From: Pseudomonadota bacterium
GTDB taxonomy: Bacteria > Pseudomonadota > Alphaproteobacteria > Caulobacterales > Caulobacteraceae
Reading direction: 5' to 3'
Assembly: GCA_023424215.1 (NCBI GenBank)
Contig: JAFAEC010000217.1
Span: 1 to 37,610 of the forward strand
DNA length: 37,610 bases
Part shown: in pieces, positions 26,723 to 35,924 of the stretch
How the letters are laid out: the number at the start of each line of letters is the position of its first letter
Numbering within the stretch: the first letter of the stretch is position 1
Notes under the pieces: model-generated
The model's input: the letters and a program-made list of their open reading frames with translations, nothing else
What the model was told of the DNA's origin: nothing
Databases searched by the model: none
Position numbers and translations under genes: made by a program

Positions 26723-27343
26723 TCAGGCGCTGGCGGGCGCCACCGCAACGGCGAACTCCTCGCCCATGACCCGGGTCGGGTCGATCTGGCGGTCGCCGCG
26801 GCGCACCTCGAAGTGCAGGTGCGGACCGGTGGAGCGGCCGGTCGAACCGACCAGCCCGATGCGCTCGTCGCCCTCGATCCGGTCGCCGCTGGCGACGTCG
26901 ACGCGGCTGAGGTGACCGTAGAGGGTGCTCATGCCGTTCGGGTGGCGGATCTCGATGAAGCGACCGTAGCCGCCGGCGTCGTAGCCGGTGCGCAGCACCT
27001 CGCCCTCGGATGCCGAATAGACGCCGGTGCCGCGGGGGGCGGCGATGTCGACGCCCTGGTGGGCGCGGGTGCGGCCGTTCAGCGTCCGCATGCCGAAGCG
27101 CGAATTGATGGAGTACCCCTTCACCGGCTGGATGAAGGCGATCTTGCGGGTGATCGGTCCGGCCGGTTCGGCCACGGCCGTGAGCGGCGGCGCTTCCGGC
27201 GCGGCGACGGACTCATAGGGCACCGGCCCCTCGGACCCGGGCACAGGCGCGAAGGCCATGGCCATAACGGCGGCGGCGGTGAAACCGGCGATCTGGCCGG
27301 AGTGGATGAAGAACGACCGGGCGGTCGGCAACAGGCGTCGCAT
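26723..27343 (-). CDS. M23-family (LytM) peptidase
   Basis: The 206-residue protein has an N-terminal membrane anchor or signal (about residues 14-32). An M23 domain follows, with GYSINSRFGMRTLNG, the zinc-binding HQGVDIAAPRGT, and the catalytic HLHFEVRR; all expected metal and catalytic histidines and the aspartate are present. Active M23 enzymes cleave peptidoglycan cross-links. It is encoded upstream of the hybrid kinase on the same strand. Confidence 0.9.
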   Translation of the reverse strand: MRRLLPTARSFFIHSGQIAGFTAAAVMAMAFAPVPGSEGPVPYESVAAPEAPPLTAVAEPAGPITRKIAFIQPVKGYSINSRFGMRTLNGRTRAHQGVDIAAPRGTGVYSASEGEVLRTGYDAGGYGRFIEIRHPNGMSTLYGHLSRVDVASGDRIEGDERIGLVGSTGRSTGPHLHFEVRRGDRQIDPTRVMGEEFAVAVAPASA

Positions 27344-27523
27344 GGGGCGGCGTCGGCTCCGTGTTCGGCTCGGGCAGAGCAGGGAAGGGACGTCCGGTCC
27401 CGCCGATCCGGCGAAACCTTGCGAAGGGTGTGTGCGTCCCTGGAGCGGCGAACCTGATGGCCGGCCGGGGCGACTTTGGGGCGGCCGGGGGCGGCAGGTC
27501 GTCGCACCCGGGAACCGAACGCG

Positions 27524-27557
27524 AAAAGGGCGCGCGATCCCTGACCGCGCGCCCTTT
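27524..27557 (-). terminator. Terminator after the GDSL autotransporter gene
   Basis: An inverted repeat (AAAGGGCGCGCG at 27525-27536 with CGCGCGCCCTTT at 27546-27557, give or take one base) lies 21 bases past the minus-strand stop at 27578. On the minus strand it ends in TTTT (27524-27527). Confidence 0.82.
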
Positions 27558-27577
27558 CACTTCGAAAGTTCCGAAGC

Positions 27578-29401
27578 TTACTGCAAAGGCAGGGTGAAGT
27601 TTATGGCGCCGACGTGGCTGTCGGCGGCGTCGCCGAAGCGGCCCCGGTAGCCCACGGTCATGATCACCGGACCGATGTCGGCCTCGACGCCGGCCGAGGC
27701 CAGCATCGAGCCGCCGAACGGCTGGTCGAAGTCGCGCTCCAGCACCTGGGCGGGGTTGGAGGCGATGCCGACGCGGACCGGATCCCCGCCGTTGCTGAGG
27801 TCGTCGCGATAGCCGCCTTCGGCCCAGAAGCGCAGGCCGTCGCCGCCGCCCTCGGCGCGCAGGGCGATCTCCGCCGAGGCGCCGCTGAGCGTCCGGTCGT
27901 CGTAGCTGTACTCCGCCGCCACGCCCTGCTCGATGTAGCTGTTCACGTCCGCCGAGACGAAGCTGAGGGCGGCGCGCGGCGACAGGGCGATGCCGCCCAT
28001 GTCGAACCAGGTTCCGGCCTGCAGACGCGCGCCGAAGCTGGCGCCCGAGCTCTGGCCGATGTGGACGACCGGGGCCAGGGAGGTGACGCGGGTGATGCCG
28101 TCGTAGTTGTCGATCGAGCCGCCGACGACGCCGCTGACGAACATGTCGCCCGAGCGCCAGCCGCCGGCGAAGTCGATGCCGAAGCTCTGCACGTCGAAGG
28201 CCATCGGGCCGGCCTCGACCTCGGTGGTGCGGAAGCTGGCGGCGATGCCGAAACGCCGGGTCTCGGAGGTGACGTAGTCGAAGCCGACCCGTCCGCCCCA
28301 GCCCGTGGCGTCGGCCGCGGCGACCGGGCCGCGCGCGTCGGTCTCGACGCTGTCGGCGATCAGGCCGAAGGTCATCTGCATGCCCGGGGTCCAGGCGGCG
28401 CGGCCGGAGAGACCTTCGCTGGCGAGGTCGAGCAGGTCCTCGCGCTGCCGGTAGCCGGTCTCGGCCTGCACCGTCGACTGGGCGCCGAGGTCGCCGTAGT
28501 AGAGGTAGTCGTTGGCGAGGGCGGCGATCAGGCGGTGGCCGGCGGCGGTGGGGTGGACCCCGTCCCAGTACAGGTAGCCGTCCGGATTGGCGCAGACCGT
28601 GACGCCGTTGAAGCAGGCGTCGGTGACGTTGGTCAGGCCGAAGGCCCCGGGATTCGCCGCCAGCGGATCGCTGATCTTGTAGAGATCCATCAGGATGATG
28701 TTGGTCCCCGGCTGCGTCGCCGCCGTGGCCGTCAGGCTGGTCAGCAGGGCCCCGTTGAAGCTCTGGCCGGCGAAGTCGACCAGCGGCGCGGCGGGAGCGC
28801 CCGGGCCCTGGTTGAACTGGGGCGTGATGCCGAGGCGCGGCAGGTTGGTCACCAGAATGGTGCCCGCGCCCGCCGCGGCGACCTGATTGACGAGGAAGTT
28901 GATGTCGCTGACCGCGCCGAGCACGACGGGGTTCATGGCCCCCGTGGGGCTGGGCGAGGCGGCCGCCGCTGGGACGGCCTGGAAGATGTTGTTGGCCCCG
29001 CCCAGGATGCTGACCAGGTCGTTGGCGCCGAAGGTTCCGCCCGCCCCGAGGTAGGCCAGCAGCTGGTTGCGCATGCCCGGAGGCGACATGGCCGAGTCGG
29101 TGCGCGCGCCGCCGAAGGCGTAGTTGACGCTGCCGGTCACCGGGGCCCCGGCGGCGTAACGCCCGGCGTCGAAGCCGAGCAGTTCGGTGAACACCGGCCC
29201 GTTCGAGAAGCGGCCCTGGTAGTAGGGCGGCGACAGGGGCGTGGTCCCGCCGGTGGCCAGATAGAGGTTGCCGTTGTCGCTCAGGCTGTCGCCGAACACG
29301 ACGATGCGGTTGTAGGTCTGGGCGTTCGCGGCCGAGGCGACCGCGCCCATGGCGACGACGGCCAGCGCGGCGGCGGCCGCGTTGCGCAGGTAACGAGACA
29401 T
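27578..29401 (-). CDS. GDSL esterase/lipase autotransporter
   Basis: The 607-residue protein has a signal peptide (MSRYLRNAAAAALAVVAMGA onward, cleavage after ANA) and an SGNH/GDSL hydrolase domain with S39 in VFGDSLSDNGN and the C-terminal catalytic DGVHPTAAGH. A C-terminal autotransporter beta-barrel covers about residues 340-607 and ends GAINFTLPLQ. Similar proteins (EstA type) display an esterase on the outer membrane. Start ATG 29401 follows GAGGGAGG on the minus strand; the open frame extends further upstream, but without a signal peptide start. The gene has its own terminator. Confidence 0.92.
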   Translation of the reverse strand: MSRYLRNAAAAALAVVAMGAVASAANAQTYNRIVVFGDSLSDNGNLYLATGGTTPLSPPYYQGRFSNGPVFTELLGFDAGRYAAGAPVTGSVNYAFGGARTDSAMSPPGMRNQLLAYLGAGGTFGANDLVSILGGANNIFQAVPAAAASPSPTGAMNPVVLGAVSDINFLVNQVAAAGAGTILVTNLPRLGITPQFNQGPGAPAAPLVDFAGQSFNGALLTSLTATAATQPGTNIILMDLYKISDPLAANPGAFGLTNVTDACFNGVTVCANPDGYLYWDGVHPTAAGHRLIAALANDYLYYGDLGAQSTVQAETGYRQREDLLDLASEGLSGRAAWTPGMQMTFGLIADSVETDARGPVAAADATGWGGRVGFDYVTSETRRFGIAASFRTTEVEAGPMAFDVQSFGIDFAGGWRSGDMFVSGVVGGSIDNYDGITRVTSLAPVVHIGQSSGASFGARLQAGTWFDMGGIALSPRAALSFVSADVNSYIEQGVAAEYSYDDRTLSGASAEIALRAEGGGDGLRFWAEGGYRDDLSNGGDPVRVGIASNPAQVLERDFDQPFGGSMLASAGVEADIGPVIMTVGYRGRFGDAADSHVGAINFTLPLQ

Positions 29402-29492
29402 CAGAAGAACCTCCCTCGGCCGACGCTTCGCGGCCGTTCCGCGCAGTCTGCGCCGCTTCGCGCTCCACGCAAGATGCCGCCGGGGAAGCTTT

Positions 29493-31385
29493 TCAGTACA
29501 ACGTCCGGAAGCGAAGCGTTCCGGCCACACCCCTGAGAGCCTGCAGGGCGGCCGGATCGTAGTCGCGGTCGACGTCGACGATGACGTAGCCCGTCCGCTC
29601 GTCGGTCTTGAGGTGCTGGCCGAGGATGTTCAGCCCGGCCTCGGCCATGGCGCGGTTCAGTTCGGCCAGCACGCCCGGCTGGTTGCGGTGGATGTGCAGC
29701 AGCCGGTGGGCCCCGGCCACCTCGGCCAGCTGCACGTTCGGCAGGTTGACGCAGAAGCTGGTGTCGCCGCGGTTGAGGTAGGCCAGCAGCCGGTCGGCGG
29801 CGAACACGCCGATCGCCTCCTGCGCCTCTTCGGTCGAGCCGCCGATGTGCGGCGTGAGGATGACGTTGCACAGGCCTCGCAGCGGGCTGTCGAAGGGATC
29901 GGCGTTGGTCGCCGGCTCCTCGGGGAAGACGTCGACCGCCGCGCCGCCCAGCCGGCCGGAGCGCAGCGCCGCCGCCAGCGCCTCGACGTCGAGCACATGG
30001 CCGCGCGACAGGTTGAGCAGCAAGGCTCCCGGCTTCATCCGGGCCAGCCGGGCGGGGCCGATCAGGGCCGTGTTCTCGCGGCGGCCGTCGACGTGCAGGC
30101 TGACCACGTCGGCCTCGGCCAGCAGGGCGTCGAGCGAGGCGACGGGCCGGGCGTTGCCCAGCGCCAGCCGCTCGGTGAGGTCGTGGAAGATCACCCGCAT
30201 GCCCAGGGCCTCGGCCAGCACCGACAGCTGCGAGCCGATGGCGCCGTAGCCGACGATGCCGAGGGTCTTGCCGCGCAGCTCCCGCGCGCCCCTGGCCGAC
30301 TTGTTCCAGACGCCCCGGTGCATGGCCGCGGACTTGTCGGCGACGTCGCGAAGCAGGGCGATGGTCAGGCCGACCGCCAGCTCCACCACCGAACGGGTGT
30401 TGGAGTAGGGCGCGTTGAACACGGCCACCCCGCGCGCGGCGGCGGCGTCCAGATCGATCTGGTTGGTGCCGATGCAGAAGGCCCCGACGGCGAGCAGCTT
30501 GTCGGCGGCGGCGAGCACGCGATCGGTCACCTGGGTCTTGGAGCGCACCCCCAGCACATGGACGCCGGCGACGCGGGCGATCAGCTCGTCCTCGCCCAAG
30601 GCCCCGGCCGCGGTCTCGACCGAATAGCCCTGGCCCTGCAGCCGGGCGACGGCGGCGGGGTGGATGTTCTCCAGCAGCAGGATCCGCATGCGGCTGCGCG
30701 GATAGGACCAGCGGCCGGCGAGGCCCTCGGCATGGAGGAGTTCGTCGATGGAGGCGACCTCGGCGTCCGCGGCCTCGACCACCGGGCCCCGGCGCACGAC
30801 CTCGGTGAAGGCGTAGAAGCGGTCGGCCGCGCCGGCTTGCCGGACCTCTGCGTCGGTCCAGCCGTCGCCGACCATGATGCGCGGGCGGGGCAGGGAGAGA
30901 GCCTCGATGGCGCGCGCCTTGCCGTCGGCCTCGGCGAGGGGGTTGGCGGAGTCGACCCCGGTCACCCGCCCGGCGGCGTCGTAGAGCAGGTCGTTGGCCA
31001 GCACCCGGTCCCCCGCGACCCCGATGAGGGCGGCGACGGGAGCGACGATCTCCCGGAAGCCCCCCGAGACGATGACGATCCGGTCGGCGCGTTCGCGGAA
31101 GAAGGCGAGGTTGCGCTGCACCGACGGGGCCAATTCGTCGGCGACGCGATCCGCCAGCGCCTCAACATGGCGGCGATGCAGGGGCAGCAGGGCGAGGCGA
31201 CGGCGGAGTGCCTCGCCAAAACCGATCTCTCCGGCCATGGCCGCATCGGTCAGGCGGCTGACCTCCTCGCGGATCGCGCCGGCGTCCTCGACGCCGTCGA
31301 GGGCCAGCCCGGCCAGCGCCTCAAGGCTCTCGATCCGCACGAGGGTCGAGTCGAAGTCGAAGACGAAGGTCGCCGCGTCAGCCAT
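29493..31385 (-). CDS. serB-serA: Fused phosphoserine phosphatase and D-3-phosphoglycerate dehydrogenase
   Basis: This 630-residue chain joins two serine-pathway enzymes. Residues 1-230 form a HAD phosphoserine phosphatase: D10 and D12 in FDFDSTLV, the acidic/aromatic RIESLEALA typical of SerB, S107 in IVSGGF, K156, and GDGWTD at 173-178. Residues 233-630 form phosphoglycerate dehydrogenase: NAD site GYGAIG (379-384), R461 in SRGHVLD, E490 and H513 in TPHIGGST, and a C-terminal ACT domain from about 555. Both halves look catalytically complete. An internal ATG at 30689 opens the second half but has no clear ribosome-binding site. Confidence 0.9.
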   Translation of the reverse strand: MADAATFVFDFDSTLVRIESLEALAGLALDGVEDAGAIREEVSRLTDAAMAGEIGFGEALRRRLALLPLHRRHVEALADRVADELAPSVQRNLAFFRERADRIVIVSGGFREIVAPVAALIGVAGDRVLANDLLYDAAGRVTGVDSANPLAEADGKARAIEALSLPRPRIMVGDGWTDAEVRQAGAADRFYAFTEVVRRGPVVEAADAEVASIDELLHAEGLAGRWSYPRSRMRILLLENIHPAAVARLQGQGYSVETAAGALGEDELIARVAGVHVLGVRSKTQVTDRVLAAADKLLAVGAFCIGTNQIDLDAAAARGVAVFNAPYSNTRSVVELAVGLTIALLRDVADKSAAMHRGVWNKSARGARELRGKTLGIVGYGAIGSQLSVLAEALGMRVIFHDLTERLALGNARPVASLDALLAEADVVSLHVDGRRENTALIGPARLARMKPGALLLNLSRGHVLDVEALAAALRSGRLGGAAVDVFPEEPATNADPFDSPLRGLCNVILTPHIGGSTEEAQEAIGVFAADRLLAYLNRGDTSFCVNLPNVQLAEVAGAHRLLHIHRNQPGVLAELNRAMAEAGLNILGQHLKTDERTGYVIVDVDRDYDPAALQALRGVAGTLRFRTLY

Positions 31386-31435
31386 GGCGCGAGCTTGGCC
31401 GACCTTCGCAGTCGCAGCAATGGGCGTCGGACGCC

Positions 31436-32842
31436 CTAGTGTCGGGTCATGCCGCGCAGCTTGCTGTCGGGACGGCGGGCGTCCAGGGCCGCGGCGCCGA
31501 CGGCGGCGGCGATCGTGGCCAGCGCCAGCAGGGCGCCGCCCTCGCGCGCATGGGTGCGAGCGTAGTCGCCGGCGTCACGGGCGTAGAGCCGCGCCTTGCG
31601 GCCATGCTTGCGCATCGCCTTGCGCGAGGCGTGGCGGGCGTCGTGCAGGACGCGCTCCGAACGGTGGCGCGCCTCGTCGCCGAACTCTCCGGCGCGCTCG
31701 CCCGCCTCGTGCAGGCCGTGGCGCATGGTCTCGGCAAGGTCCTCGAAGCGGTCGCGCAGCGCCGCCGTGTCCACCCAGCCGCGCGGGTTCATCCGGCCGC
31801 GAAAGGCCTCCAGCCGGGTCGGGCCGGTGCGCTGGTTCAGCAGCAGGGTGGCGAGGCCGACGCCGGCCAGCACGGCCACCACGCCGGCCGCGACGCCGGG
31901 ATGCTTGCGCACTTCCGCAAGGGCGGAGAACTGTCTGACCATTGGATAATAAACCTCCTCGTCGAGGCCGTCTTCGGTCGGGTCGTACAGCCCGTCGTCG
32001 GAAGGCTCCCAGGCGGAACGGCGGTCCCGCATCAGGCTAGGAGCGAACCGGGCGAAAAGTGGTTCCGCCACGCCCGGCAGGGCCGCGTAGAAGCTGGCGA
32101 TCAGCCGGCCCCCGCCGCCGACGGTGATCTCGCGGATCGGATGACTGGCGCAGTAGAGGATGGTGTCGGCCACCACATGGCTGGCGTAGACCGGCTGCGG
32201 GTTCTGCATCGCCTGGCCGGTCAGGTTGCGGGCGTGGCGGTTGTAGGGCGTGTCGATGGCCGCCGGCTTGACGAGGCTGACGGTGATCGGGGCCTGTTCG
32301 CGCATCAGCTCCATGCGCAGGGCGTTGGTGAAGCCCTTCACCGCGTGCTTGGAGGCCGAGTAGACGCCCTGGATGGGGACGGGCGCGTCGGACAGAATGG
32401 ATCCGACGTTGATGATCGCCCCGCCGTCGGGCCGCTCCCGCAGATGCTCGGCCGCCACCAGCGAGCCGTTGACCACGCCCCAGTAGTTGGTCTCGAACAG
32501 GCGGCGCTGGTCCTCGAGAGTGGTCTCGCGGATGGGGCCGAAGATGGAGACGCCGGCGTTATTGACCCAGGTGTCGAAGCCGCCGAACAGCCGGCGGCAC
32601 TTCTCCGCCGCCTCCGCCAGGGCGTCGTAATCCGCCACGTCCGCGACCGCCCAGGCGACCCGCGCGCCGGTGGCCTGCAGCTCCTCGCACAGGGCCTTGA
32701 GGTCGCTCTCGCCGCGCGCGATGAGGAAGACGCAAGCTCCGGCCCGCGCGGCGCGCCGCGCCACCGCAAGGCCGATGCCCGATGTCGCCCCCGTCACCAC
32801 AATGGCCTGCTGGTTCAGGGGCTTCAGGTTCGCTTTTGTCAT
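31436..32842 (-). CDS. SDR oxidoreductase with C-terminal membrane/amphipathic extension
   Basis: The 468-residue protein starts with a classical short-chain dehydrogenase domain (about 1-270): TGATSGIG at 17-24, NNAG at 94-97, and catalytic S148, Y161 and K165 (YSASK). After residue 270 comes an unusual tail. It has one hydrophobic helix (about 318-337), a long charged, histidine/arginine-rich helical stretch (about 340-435) and a second hydrophobic helix (about 437-457). The tail probably tethers the enzyme to a membrane. The start is ATG 32842; GTG 32845 is an alternative. The substrate is unknown. The gene is divergent from hslO. Confidence 0.88.
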   Translation of the reverse strand: MTKANLKPLNQQAIVVTGATSGIGLAVARRAARAGACVFLIARGESDLKALCEELQATGARVAWAVADVADYDALAEAAEKCRRLFGGFDTWVNNAGVSIFGPIRETTLEDQRRLFETNYWGVVNGSLVAAEHLRERPDGGAIINVGSILSDAPVPIQGVYSASKHAVKGFTNALRMELMREQAPITVSLVKPAAIDTPYNRHARNLTGQAMQNPQPVYASHVVADTILYCASHPIREITVGGGGRLIASFYAALPGVAEPLFARFAPSLMRDRRSAWEPSDDGLYDPTEDGLDEEVYYPMVRQFSALAEVRKHPGVAAGVVAVLAGVGLATLLLNQRTGPTRLEAFRGRMNPRGWVDTAALRDRFEDLAETMRHGLHEAGERAGEFGDEARHRSERVLHDARHASRKAMRKHGRKARLYARDAGDYARTHAREGGALLALATIAAAVGAAALDARRPDSKLRGMTRH

Positions 32843-32992
32843 CACATCGCCGATTGGACAGGCTGGAATCCGGGGCCTCCGGAACGAGGCCGTGACGCCG
32901 CCGGTTCCTGCTCTAGCACGCAGCCCTTACCATTCGCGAGCCGCGCGCCTATCTAGCGGCGCTCTCCAGCATCGCCCCCTGAAGGAACGCTC

Positions 32993-33910
32993 GTGACCGA
33001 TCACGCGCCCGCCGCCGCACCCGTCGACAACCTCGCCGCCGCCTTCCAGATCGAGGGCTGGCCGGTGCGTGGCCGCCTCGTGCGTCTCGGCGAGGCCATC
33101 GATGAGATCCTTTCGGCCCATGCCTATCCCGAGCCGGTCGCCGGCCTTCTCGGCGAGGCCTGCGCCCTGGCCGCCCTGGTCGGCTCCAGCCTCAAGTTCG
33201 AGGGTCGCCTGATCGTCCAGGCCCAGGGGGACGGGCCGGTCCGCTACGTGGTGGCGGACTACGACACGGCCGGCCACCTGCGCGGCTACTGCCGATACGA
33301 TGCGGACGAGGTCGAGGCGGTGTCGCAGGGCTTCTCCCGGCCCGGCGCCAGGACCCTGCTGGGTCAGGGCGTCTTCGTCATGACGCTGGACCGCGGCCCC
33401 GACTTCGAGCGCACCCAGGGCATCACCCCGATCGAGGGCGAGAGCCTGTCGCTGGCCGCCGAGCACTATTTCGAACAGTCGGAGCAGGTGCCGACCAAGG
33501 TGCGGCTGGCGGTCGGGACGGTGAGCAGCGGCTATGGTCCCAGCTGGCGGGCCGGCGGGGCGCTGATCCAGCTGATCGCGGGCGACGCGGCGCGCGGCTC
33601 GACCGAGGAGGTCTGGGACCGCTCCCGCGCCCTGTTCCAGACGCTGGCCGACGACGAGCTGATCGACCCGACCGTCCCGCCCGAAACCCTGCTGTTCCGC
33701 CTGTTCCACGAGGACGGGGTGCGGCTGGAGGACGCCCGGCCGCTCAAGGCCCAGTGCCGTTGCTCGAAGGACCGCATCGCCACGGTCCTGACCTCGTTCA
33801 GCGAGGAGGATCGCGCGGAGATGGTCGAGGACGACGGCAAGATCCGCGTGACCTGCGAGTATTGCGCGAGCGTCTACGAGCTGGAGCCGGCGGAGATCGG
33901 CGGGGGCTGA
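32993..33910 (+). CDS. hslO: Hsp33 redox-regulated chaperone
   Basis: Hsp33 is a holdase activated by oxidation of its zinc-bound cysteines. The 305-residue protein has the C-terminal redox switch C255-x-C257 (AQCRCSKDRI) and C288-x2-C291 (CEYC), as in functional members. The GTG start at 32993 follows GAAGGAACG. The upstream region 32924-32955 holds CCCTTAC and CCTATCTA, vaguely like an alphaproteobacterial heat-shock promoter; that is a weak match. Confidence 0.95.
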   Translation: MTDHAPAAAPVDNLAAAFQIEGWPVRGRLVRLGEAIDEILSAHAYPEPVAGLLGEACALAALVGSSLKFEGRLIVQAQGDGPVRYVVADYDTAGHLRGYCRYDADEVEAVSQGFSRPGARTLLGQGVFVMTLDRGPDFERTQGITPIEGESLSLAAEHYFEQSEQVPTKVRLAVGTVSSGYGPSWRAGGALIQLIAGDAARGSTEEVWDRSRALFQTLADDELIDPTVPPETLLFRLFHEDGVRLEDARPLKAQCRCSKDRIATVLTSFSEEDRAEMVEDDGKIRVTCEYCASVYELEPAEIGGG

Positions 33911-33980
33911 TGCGCCGCCGGCGGGGAGGCCGTCGTCGGCCCGACCGCCAGAACCCCGTCGTAGGCTCCGCCGTCTCGAG

Positions 33981-35006
33981 CTACTCCGCGAAGGCCTCGC
34001 CGCCCAGCCAGTGGTCGATGGTCGACGCCAGCCGCGGGCTGAGGCTCATCTTGCCGAAGGCGTGCCGGCCCGGCTCGAGGCCGTCGCCGCGCAGGAAGAA
34101 GTGCTCCTCGTCGGGCAGGACCACGATGGTCAGACGGCTGTCGGGGTGACGATTGGCCAGCACGGGCGGGAGGTTCAGCGCCGGTGCGGTCAGAGGGTCG
34201 ATGCCGCCCCACACCGCCAGCACCGGGTCGGTGATCCGCCCGAACGCCGGCGCCGGATCGTGGCCGAGCAGGACCTGCATCTCGGGGCTGGCCATGCGGT
34301 CGACGAAGTCCGGTCGCACCTCGGCGAGCTCCTCCGGCGACAGGCCGATGACGGCGAACAGGGCGTCGGTCGCGGTCTCGACAGCGGCGCGGTCGCCGGA
34401 GATCGAGGCGGCGGCGACCCGGTCGAAGCCGTCACGGATGCGGATGAGGTCTTCGGCGCTGCGCTCCGGGAAACGCTCCGGATTGGACTGCTGGTCGACC
34501 CAGACCTCGCGCCCCTGCCGACCCGGGGCGCCGAGCAGCACGAGGAAGTCGATCGCCTCGTCGCGCGCGCTCCACACCTCGCCGGCGACGAAGGTTCCCT
34601 CGCTGTGGGCGACGAGGCCGACCGGCGCGGCGGAGACCGCAGGGTGACCGGCCAGCAGGTCCAGCGCCGCGGTGATGTGCGGGATGCGGTCGCGGAAGTG
34701 ACGCGGCTTCTCGCCCGTCGATTCACCCACGCCGGCGTTGTCGATGCGCAGGCTGGCGATGCCGCGGGCGGCCAGCTGTTCGGCCAGCTGTCCGAACATC
34801 GGGGCTCCGGAGATCACCTGGTCGCGGCCGTGCGGCCCCGCCCCCTGGACCAGCACCACCGCCGCCCGCGGAGCTTCCTCCGGAAGAACCAGTTCGCCGG
34901 CCAGAACGACCTCGTCGACGGAGACGCGGACCGCCTCGCGGGTCTGGGCGAGGGCGAGGCCCGGGAGGAGAAGGGACAGGACGGGGACGAGCAGAAGGGG
35001 ACGCAT
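33981..35006 (-). CDS. Exported alpha/beta hydrolase
   Basis: The 341-residue protein has a signal peptide (MRPLLLVPVLSLLLPGLALA) and an alpha/beta-hydrolase core. The oxyanion-type loop is VVLVQGAGPHGRDQ, the nucleophile is S135 in AHSEG, and a late HFF in DEEHFFLRG supplies the likely catalytic histidine. It resembles bacterial alpha/beta hydrolases related to S9 peptidases and esterases. ATG 35006 was chosen because GGAG lies just upstream and it starts the signal peptide; an in-frame ATG at 35021 is also possible. Confidence 0.85.
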   Translation of the reverse strand: MRPLLLVPVLSLLLPGLALAQTREAVRVSVDEVVLAGELVLPEEAPRAAVVLVQGAGPHGRDQVISGAPMFGQLAEQLAARGIASLRIDNAGVGESTGEKPRHFRDRIPHITAALDLLAGHPAVSAAPVGLVAHSEGTFVAGEVWSARDEAIDFLVLLGAPGRQGREVWVDQQSNPERFPERSAEDLIRIRDGFDRVAAASISGDRAAVETATDALFAVIGLSPEELAEVRPDFVDRMASPEMQVLLGHDPAPAFGRITDPVLAVWGGIDPLTAPALNLPPVLANRHPDSRLTIVVLPDEEHFFLRGDGLEPGRHAFGKMSLSPRLASTIDHWLGGEAFAE

Positions 35007-35121
35007 GGGACTCCAGTTCATTGACAGGTGACGGAGGGAGGATGTCCGCACCGGACAGAGGCGGCCCGGCGTCGGGCTGGATGCATGTTAGGGAAGGTTC
35101 AGGCTCCGCTTAAGGCAAAGC

Positions 35122-35835
35122 TTAGACCAGATGGAAGATGCTGTTCGCGAAGTTGTGCAGCAGGATCGGCAGGACCAGGCTGCCGGTCTTCTCGCGGAGC
35201 CACACCAGCAACAGGGCCGGCCCGCCGGTCAGGGCCATGGCCATGGCGTCGAAGCTGTAGCCGCCGTCCGCGAAGCCGAGCGCGTGGGTCAGGCCGAAGG
35301 CGACGGAGGAGACAGGCGCGCCCCAGCCCATCGGCGCGCCGAGCATCGACATCGGCCGGCCGAAGGCTTCGTTGAGCATGACCAGCAGCACGCCGCGGTA
35401 AAACAGCTCCTCATCCAGCCCGGGCATGGTCAGCTGGAAGGCGAGGGTGTCCGCGGTCGTCGGCTCTCCGGGGAAGTACAGGGCGAGGCCGAGGAACACG
35501 GCGACGAGAACGGCCGAAAGGGCCAGCGCGCCGGGCAGGCCGGTGCGGTCGTGCCGCAAGGTCACGCCGCTGCGCCGGAAGCCCAGCACGGCCGCGACGA
35601 CCAGCGACGAAAGCACCGCCAGCGCCTTGCCCTCCCAGTTCCAGGCGGACGGGCCGAAGTCGAGCGGGATGTGGCCGTATCCGCGCGTCAGCAGGGCGTC
35701 GTAGGCGACCATCAGCAGCAGGGCCGAGGCCAGCCACGGCCAGCGCACCCGCCCGCGCGCCAGGACGGCGCAGACCAGCCCCGCCGCGGCCGTGACGCCG
35801 ACCCAGCCTACCAGCACCCAGATCGCGTCAGGCAT
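35122..35835 (-). CDS. CPBP intramembrane metalloprotease (CAAX protease family)
   Basis: The 237-residue polytopic membrane protein has the family motifs: E142-E143 with R147 in DEELFYRG, H184 in FGLTHAL, and H227-N228 near the C-terminus. These are the glutamate and histidine residues of ABI/CPBP glutamic-type proteases. Family members cleave prenylated or other membrane peptides; the substrate here is unknown. Start ATG 35835 was chosen; in-frame ATGs at 35850 and 35865 add polar residues. Confidence 0.88.
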   Translation of the reverse strand: MPDAIWVLVGWVGVTAAAGLVCAVLARGRVRWPWLASALLLMVAYDALLTRGYGHIPLDFGPSAWNWEGKALAVLSSLVVAAVLGFRRSGVTLRHDRTGLPGALALSAVLVAVFLGLALYFPGEPTTADTLAFQLTMPGLDEELFYRGVLLVMLNEAFGRPMSMLGAPMGWGAPVSSVAFGLTHALGFADGGYSFDAMAMALTGGPALLLVWLREKTGSLVLPILLHNFANSIFHLV

Positions 35836-35924
35836 GCCTCGCGCCCCCATCCATCTCGCTCGCAAGAGGCGGGGCCGGGAGGCGACGGATGCGCCTTACG
35901 GCGATTTAACCCGGCGGCGCGGGC

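Noticed and set aside
30689..30691. Independent start for a separate SerA within the fused gene
   Set aside because: An in-frame ATG exists, but there is no ribosome-binding site before it and the frame is continuous through the linker, so a fusion is the simpler reading. It remains possible as a secondary start.
32924..32955. Heat-shock sigma factor promoter of hslO
   Set aside because: CCTATCTA resembles a -10 element but CCCTTAC is a poor -35 match, so I did not list it as a feature.
35109..35125. TTAAGGCAAAGCTTAG as a CtrA-binding site
   Set aside because: The second half-site is out of register by one base, and it lies at the 3' end of the CPBP gene rather than upstream of a promoter.
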